From: Eubacterium sp.
Lineage (GTDB): Bacteria; Bacillota; Clostridia; Oscillospirales; Acutalibacteraceae
Reading direction: 5' to 3'
Assembly (NCBI GenBank): GCA_029050995.1
Contig: JAIDLO010000225.1
Location: 1-7,345 of the forward strand
Length of the DNA: 7,345 bases
Below, piece after piece: positions 4,401-7,345 of this stretch (position 1 is the first letter of the stretch; the number at the start of each line of letters is the position of its first letter). A program made the translations under genes and the position numbers. The notes below the pieces were generated by a model, which searched no databases, was not told where the DNA came from, and worked only from the letters and a program-made list of their open reading frames with translations.

Positions 4401-7240
4401 GAACAGAAAGCTCTCCGTTTCTCATTTCAAATGCTGAGCAGCTTGCAAAAATTGCATATGATTATCGCTACGGCGGTGGAGAGAATGTTTATTTCAAGCT
4501 TACCAAGGATATTGATTTAAAAGGAAAAAATTGGTATCCCATCGGTGGCGGCGATAATATAAACTCACTTTGTTTCGGTGAAAATCATATCAAAAAGAAA
4601 GTCTTTTTAGGTAATATAGACGGAAACGGCAAAACGATTTCGAATATGAATGTCTCCTCAAGCGGAGATTATATGGGCTTTGTTTCTATCTTTGGAATAG
4701 GAACAATTAAAAATTTAAGCTTTACAAATGCCAATGTAAACGGAAGAGAAAATGTCGGAATCATTTGCGGAGAAAACAGGGTAGAGGGAAAAATTGTTTC
4801 CTGTAGTGTTGATGGTAATGTCAACGGTTCAGACTATATTGGCAGCATTTGCGGTCAAAATAATTCCCTGGCGCAGATTTCAGGCTGCAGCACTAACGAT
4901 TCCAATGTAGCTTCTGATGTATCAACCTATAGTTATATCGGAGGTCTTTGCGGATATAATTCCGGAATAATCAACAGAAGCTCTGTAACAAATTGCCAAG
5001 TTACAAATCTTTGTGAACCCGAACGAATATATTTTGTTCATCGCAATGATGGTGCTATTGAAAATTGCTTTTCTGTTGATTTAATGATTCCGGAAATTTC
5101 TCGAGTGTATAACAGCTATCAGATATTTGATAATACTGTAACTGTTTATAATGAAAAATGCGCTGATAAAATATACAATATTTCTGAGCTTGCAAATTCA
5201 AAAATATATGATGGATTTGATTTCAGTAATGTATGGACTATGAATAGTAATGGTCCTGAACTCAGAACAGTTACTGAAATAGATAAAGAGGAAGAATTGC
5301 CTACAGTTTATTGGAAAGAGGCTAATTCTTATGCAGGCGGAAAAGGCACAAAGTCCAACCCATATCTTATTGCTACCGCTGAACAGCTTGTTAAAGCGGT
5401 TAAAAGCATGATGAGTGGCATATATTACAGGCTAATAAGGGATATTGATCTTGAAGGAAAGCTTTGGCCAACAGAAGTTGATAGTTCCGGATATTATTTA
5501 GTTACCTGTTATTTTGACGGCAACAATAAAACGATTTCCAATCTGACCATGAAAAATGGCTCCGGTCTTTTTGAGCGACATCTTGATAATGGTTATATAA
5601 AAAATTTAAACTTAATAAACATTAAAGGAAGCAGCTCTGCCGGATTAGTTCCGTGGATATCAGATTCAGTAATTTCAAACTGTACTATTACGGGTTCACT
5701 TAAAGCCGCAATATGCTATAGTTCCGGTGTGTTTATGTCTAAAAATATTGCCGCATTAAGTGAAATGTCAAAAGGCAGTAGTGTATCTATACAGAATTGT
5801 ATGATTGATATGGATATAAAAGGATATCGTCAAGTCGGCAGTACAATTTCCTATATGGATTCCAACTCACTTAATATAAACAATTGTGGTATTCAAGGCA
5901 CTATCTTTGGAATGAGTGAAGATGTTTTTGGAATCCATTCAGAGCCGGATTATAACATTAAAAACACTTATGTAAGTGTTCTTACGAAAAGCTATGTTAA
6001 AGGTAAGGAAACCCTATATAATAGTGATTTATGTGAAGGTAACGGAATTCCGCTTACAACTGAGCAAATGAAATCAAAATCAAGCTATAAAAACTTTGAT
6101 TTTGAGAATGTTTGGGATATTAATCCGAATATCAATAATGGTTTTCCGTATATAAGGCAGACTGAAAATAAAAAAATAAATTATGTTCTCAATGGCGGAA
6201 CAAATGCTGCTTATGCTGAAACTGATTATATTCCGGGAAATGTTGTTACTTTGCCGAAACCAACAAGGTCCGGTTATACCTTTGAGGGTTGGTATAAAAC
6301 TGCCGACTTTTCAGGCAATCCAGTTACTCAGATATCTGCTTCAGAAAAAAATGATATCACGCTTTATGCAAAATGGAATTGTACACATTCGTGGGACAAA
6401 GGGGCTGTAACTAAGCCTGCAACCTGTACAGCAACAGGTATTAAAACATATACTTGTATAAGGTGTAAAGCAACAAAAACAGAAACAATTTCTGCAACAG
6501 GACATAGCTATGATAACGGCAAGGTAACAAAAAAAGCAACCTGTAAGGTAACAGGTGTTAAGACATTTACCTGCACAGTATGCGGAGAAACGAAAATAGA
6601 AACGATTGCAAAAACTGCACATACATACAAAACAACTACCACGAAAGCTACAACAAAGAAAAACGGAAATGTTGTAAAGAAATGTTCAGTTTGCGGAGCA
6701 TCAACAAAAACTACAATCTATTATCCGAAAACAATCACACTTTCAACAACAAGCTACACCTACAACGGCAAAGTGAAAAAGCCGAGCGTTACAGTTAAAG
6801 ACAGTAAGGGCAACAAAATTGCTGCAAGCAATTATACAGTTACCTATGCAAGCGGTAGAAAGAATGTTGGCAAATATACTGTAACGATTAAGTTCAAGGG
6901 TAACTATAGCGGAACAGTAAAGAAAACCTTTACAATCAAGCCGAAGGCAACAACGCTTTCAAGTGTAACGGCAAAATCTAAGGGCTTTACTGCAAAATGG
7001 AAAAAATTGACAACGCAGACAACGGGTTATCAGATTCAGTATTCAACAAGCAGTAAATTCTCAAGTGCGAAAACTGTAACTGTTTCAAAGAACAAAACAA
7101 CATCAAAATCAGTTTCCAAACTGAAAGCTAAGAAAAAGTATTATGTAAGAATTCGTACTTATAAAACTGTAAAGGTAAACGGCAAATCAACAAAGATTTA
7201 TTCTGCTTGGAGTAAAGCAAAGAGCGTAAAAACCAAATAA
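1376..7240 (+). CDS. Large secreted subtilisin-family (S8) serine protease with beta-helix (GLUG-type) repeats and Ig/Fn3 tail
   Basis: A 1954-residue exoprotein expected to cleave peptide bonds outside the cell. Residues 1-28 look like a signal peptide (KK, hydrophobic core, likely cleavage after SVFA28). Residues 29 to about 295 form an acidic propeptide: a segment at 73-140 resembling the copper-amine-oxidase N-terminal stalk fold, then an inhibitor-I9-like segment at about 205-270. The subtilase domain (about 300-540) has Asp308 (VVDSGVD), His339 (NGHGTHVAG), oxyanion Asn423 (VASGN) and Ser487 (GGTSMACP), with normal spacing. Next come an Ig-like spacer (about 545-632), three tandem beta-helix units (638-980, 996-1296, 1313-1592), an InlB/Listeria-Bacteroides repeat (1601-1668), three His/Cys repeats (1669-1785), an Ig-like module (1786-1856) and an Fn3-like end (1858-1954). 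There is no LPXTG sorting signal, C-terminal membrane helix, S-layer-homology or dockerin domain, so it is probably secreted or held non-covalently. Typical subtilisins are far shorter. The native substrate is unknown. It has its own promoter and terminator. Confidence 0.93.
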   Translation: MIMKKIISLMLAIAMLFTINAELISVFAAESVSNNFEDNNIEINEDTEAFDDFTEKVLDLIDKYPAENAYSKIVVDVRVNTIQKDAEEPVSLSEYDIDYSNVDIPVPVLPAVAVLEQMGADAEINEKTGEVVADFGDNTEHYSFADDIAPAGEVIDSKIDNGVQEIITTEGIVEKPVGFITEEQAGDMLNLETEYSNGKFIVSNPYQAKRLCVTMKKGELLSNTYSAVKAIDDGAGFYVLQYDTEEAAKSAYTALSKNSKVSSVTCDEIVSLSAISSREGAELIQSDRYKKYLTDNSKNTPITVAVVDSGVDSTHPFLKDRMLAGKNFSNSGNKDVNGHGTHVAGIIADNTPSNVKILPVKVMEDDGRGYTLAIAMGIRYAVRQGADVINMSLGGICYDECEMEIAVKEAIKSGVTVCVASGNETYYTDNFCPAKITDCVTVAAAENDGSAIAYFSNFGSAVDVTAPGVDILSCAPGGGYVRMGGTSMACPFAAASAAMILTDNPSLEPKQVENKLKSFCTDMLTKGNDIHSGAGLLNFGLLLGDNGIIPSGLRLKKENYNVEFCSNNLPFRCDTSVYLDKNICTDRTFTIANSNPEVAEYDGRFVTPKKSGKTEITISLPNKSSVKLTINLTKTDIWTDYAAKSYAGGNGTAKSPYLISNAAQLAKFAYDIRTDFDASEKCYKLTKDIDLAGKKWISATFIDPDTLGQVIVSWDNDHFRGTFDGNNHIIRNMDVLDTSALFSWDRPEFIKNIWYPDNSGFFETIEGGTVKNLGLVDANCPSNTGGILASTIMQDSRISNCFTTGFSASSGFVGSIQNYDIVIENCFSSATVLKHGFANHIYSSKYDDEVTLYNCFFSGTVLGSDDSMNSSGFSNLIESNAGCNHTKIYNCFSASNGSIKTNFANINAYSKILGCHYYGKENNIVNTKQTVTDIKQQQLEFFKTQSSYTNSANWNNASSWDFDNTWAIDSKTNNGFPYLKNMPFECKEVFINTNTWLDRAAKSYDGGNGTESSPFLISNAEQLAKIAYDYRYGGGENVYFKLTKDIDLKGKNWYPIGGGDNINSLCFGENHIKKKVFLGNIDGNGKTISNMNVSSSGDYMGFVSIFGIGTIKNLSFTNANVNGRENVGIICGENRVEGKIVSCSVDGNVNGSDYIGSICGQNNSLAQISGCSTNDSNVASDVSTYSYIGGLCGYNSGIINRSSVTNCQVTNLCEPERIYFVHRNDGAIENCFSVDLMIPEISRVYNSYQIFDNTVTVYNEKCADKIYNISELANSKIYDGFDFSNVWTMNSNGPELRTVTEIDKEEELPTVYWKEANSYAGGKGTKSNPYLIATAEQLVKAVKSMMSGIYYRLIRDIDLEGKLWPTEVDSSGYYLVTCYFDGNNKTISNLTMKNGSGLFERHLDNGYIKNLNLINIKGSSSAGLVPWISDSVISNCTITGSLKAAICYSSGVFMSKNIAALSEMSKGSSVSIQNCMIDMDIKGYRQVGSTISYMDSNSLNINNCGIQGTIFGMSEDVFGIHSEPDYNIKNTYVSVLTKSYVKGKETLYNSDLCEGNGIPLTTEQMKSKSSYKNFDFENVWDINPNINNGFPYIRQTENKKINYVLNGGTNAAYAETDYIPGNVVTLPKPTRSGYTFEGWYKTADFSGNPVTQISASEKNDITLYAKWNCTHSWDKGAVTKPATCTATGIKTYTCIRCKATKTETISATGHSYDNGKVTKKATCKVTGVKTFTCTVCGETKIETIAKTAHTYKTTTTKATTKKNGNVVKKCSVCGASTKTTIYYPKTITLSTTSYTYNGKVKKPSVTVKDSKGNKIAASNYTVTYASGRKNVGKYTVTIKFKGNYSGTVKKTFTIKPKATTLSSVTAKSKGFTAKWKKLTTQTTGYQIQYSTSSKFSSAKTVTVSKNKTTSKSVSKLKAKKKYYVRIRTYKTVKVNGKSTKIYSAWSKAKSVKTK
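3287..4315 (+). repeat. Beta-helix (GLUG-type) unit 1 of the protease
   Basis: Residues 638-980. The unit opens with Trp638, then AKSYAGGNGT, PYLISNAAQLAKFAYD and KLTKDIDLAGKKW (ending at Trp696), continues with FDGNNHIIRNM, and ends with the closing signature NNGFPYL (973-979). This opening matches the known pattern of GLUG-containing surface proteins, which are predicted to fold as right-handed beta-helices. The body contains the recurring coil motif NCF at Cys801, Cys826, Cys855 and Cys891, plus Cys915. The DNA of its first 100 bases is visibly similar to that of unit 2, indicating internal duplication. Binding to a polysaccharide or protein substrate is a plausible role, but it is inference. 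Confidence 0.8.
4361..5263 (+). repeat. Beta-helix (GLUG-type) unit 2 of the protease
   Basis: Residues 996-1296. It repeats the unit 1 opening (AAKSYDGGNGT, PFLISNAEQLAKIAYD, KLTKDIDLKGKNW ending at Trp1053, IDGNGKTISNM). It holds the clearest GLUG-like coils, VGIICGEN, IGSICGQN and IGGLCGYN, in which a Cys replaces the more usual aliphatic residue before the Gly. It closes with VWTMNSNGPEL, a variant of the closing signature. The linkers on either side of the unit are both about 16 residues long. Confidence 0.82.
5312..6151 (+). repeat. Beta-helix (GLUG-type) unit 3 of the protease
   Basis: Residues 1313-1592, the shortest and most diverged of the three units. It begins at Trp1313 with SYAGGKGT and PYLIATAEQLVKAVK, then LIRDIDLEGKLW (ending at Trp1364) and FDGNNKTISNL, and closes with INNGFPYI, the same ending as unit 1. 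Coil motifs with Asn-Cys occur at Cys1436, Cys1475 and Cys1504. The DNA has diverged from units 1 and 2 more than they have from each other, which suggests an older duplication. Confidence 0.78.
6176..6379 (+). other. InlB / Listeria-Bacteroides-type repeat module within the protease
   Basis: Residues 1601-1668. The pattern INYVLNGGT, VTLPKPTRSGYTFEGWY and ITLYAKWN is the familiar signature of this roughly 65-70-residue repeat, a small beta-rich module found in many surface proteins of Listeria and gut Firmicutes. Here it occurs once and links the beta-helix region to the basic tail. Its function in such proteins is thought to be spacing or adhesion. Confidence 0.88.
6380..6730 (+). repeat. 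Three tandem His/Cys repeats (37-39 residue period) in the protease tail
   Basis: Residues 1669 to about 1785. Each repeat has the plan H-S/T-W/Y, KxATC, (I/V)KT(Y/F)TC and CxxC followed by T-K-x-E-T-I. Repeat 1 has His1671, Cys1684, Cys1694 and Cys1697; repeat 2 has His1710, Cys1723, Cys1733 and Cys1736, exactly 39 residues on. Repeat 3 has His1749, Cys1770 and Cys1773 but no counterpart of the first Cys (Lys1762 stands at that offset). Similar repeats occur in extracellular proteins of Clostridia. Metal binding by the His/Cys set is possible but unproven from sequence. Confidence 0.82.
6731..7237 (+). other. C-terminal Ig-like and Fn3-like modules of the protease
   Basis: Residues 1786-1856 (ITLSTTSYTYNGKVKKPSV through NVGKYTVTIKFKGNYSGT) match the common Clostridial Ig-like module in which a YNG core is followed by GxYTVT(I/V)xxKGNYxGT. 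Residues 1858-1954 (VTAKSKGFTAKWKKL, TTGYQIQYSTSSKF, KKYYVRIRTYK, YSAWSKAKSVKTK) match a fibronectin type III domain. Both are very rich in Lys, Thr and Ser. In related exoproteins such modules act as spacers or bind polymers. No covalent wall-anchoring signal follows them. Confidence 0.8.
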
Positions 7241-7246
7241 TCGTAG

Positions 7247-7273
7247 GGGCGGCTATTAGCCGCCCGTTTTTTT
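7247..7273 (+). terminator. Intrinsic terminator of the protease gene
   Basis: A GC-only 7-bp stem (GGGCGGC, 7247-7253, with GCCGCCC at 7259-7265) encloses a 5-nt loop TATTA and is followed by G and then seven T residues (7267-7273). It begins 6 bases after the TAA stop. The lack of an A-tract upstream makes it a one-direction terminator. Confidence 0.92.
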
Positions 7274-7301
7274 ATATTCCCGGAATAGCCATAAACTGAA
7301 T

Positions 7302-7315
7302 AAATAAATTTATTT
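7302..7315. repeat. Perfect AT-only palindrome in the 3' intergenic region
   Basis: AAATAAATTTATTT reads identically on both strands (14 bp) and merges into a T-run and then an A-run up to 7325. With no loop it is weak as a hairpin. It may simply reflect AT-rich intergenic sequence or be part of a promoter region for a gene beyond the window. No function can be assigned. Confidence 0.4.
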
Positions 7316-7331
7316 TTTTAAAAAACAGACC

Positions 7332-7345
7332 GTTTATGCATAAAC
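7332..7345. repeat. Perfect 14-bp palindrome at the window edge
   Basis: GTTTATGCATAAAC is identical on both strands and ends exactly at the last base of the window, so any further symmetry cannot be seen. Two-fold symmetric sites of this size suit a dimeric DNA-binding protein, and the location could be upstream of a following gene. This is position and symmetry only: no regulator is implied by a recognised motif. Confidence 0.4.

Noticed and set aside
6341..6622. Antisense cysteine-rich open frame of 93 codons
   Set aside because: Its Cys and Phe runs are the reverse reading of the ACA/AAA-rich His/Cys repeat DNA. The + strand frame carries the recognisable repeats.
6380..6730. His/Cys repeats as a CRISPR-like or DNA-level direct repeat array
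   Set aside because: The 117-bp period is a protein repeat kept in frame. The units differ at many bases and there are no constant repeats with unique spacers.
7150..7240. Possible LPXTG sorting signal or C-terminal membrane anchor in the protease
   Set aside because: The end reads YSAWSKAKSVKTK inside an Fn3-like fold. There is no LPXTG-like motif and no hydrophobic segment before the stop.
7332..7345. DnaA box or replication origin
   Set aside because: Each strand has one mismatch to TTATNCACA, there is only one site, and no origin-linked genes are present. The similarity follows from AT-rich palindromy.

Overview
The window is low-GC, AT-rich DNA with Clostridia-type translation signals (a Shine-Dalgarno matching the GGTGAT end of the 16S complement) and short hairpin plus T-tract terminators. 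The large exoprotein combines a subtilase with GLUG-type beta-helix units, an InlB-type repeat, Cys-containing repeats and a lysine-rich Ig/Fn3 tail. That mixture suggests an anaerobic gut or rumen Firmicute of the Ruminococcus/Oscillospiraceae kind. The organism call is inference from protein style, not from a marker gene.

Layout. Positions 3-1250 (+) hold the C-terminal part of a class I adenylate-forming enzyme (acyl-CoA synthetase/ligase family). Its start lies upstream of the window, and a strong intrinsic terminator (1265-1294) follows. An intergenic stretch of about 125 bp carries that terminator, a good extended -10 promoter (1319-1347) and a ribosome binding site. Positions 1376-7240 (+) hold one very large gene encoding a 1954-residue secreted subtilisin-family (S8) serine protease. 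Its order is: signal peptide; acidic two-part propeptide; catalytic domain with Asp308, His339, Asn423 and Ser487; Ig-like spacer; three long tandem beta-helix units starting at Trp638, Trp996 and Trp1313; one InlB/Listeria-Bacteroides repeat; three 37-39-residue His/Cys repeats; an Ig-like module; and a C-terminal Fn3-like module. A second intrinsic terminator (7247-7273) closes it. The last 70 bp are AT-rich with two perfect 14-bp palindromes and no visible gene.

The two genes appear to be separate transcription units: a cytosolic acyl-activating enzyme and a secreted protease with a long adhesive or substrate-binding stalk. Nothing in the sequence ties them functionally. I see no multi-gene system, mobile element, CRISPR array or RNA gene. 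The most interesting object is the protease: its architecture, the regular cysteine positions in its predicted beta-helix, the degenerate third His/Cys repeat, and the opposite charges of its propeptide and tail.
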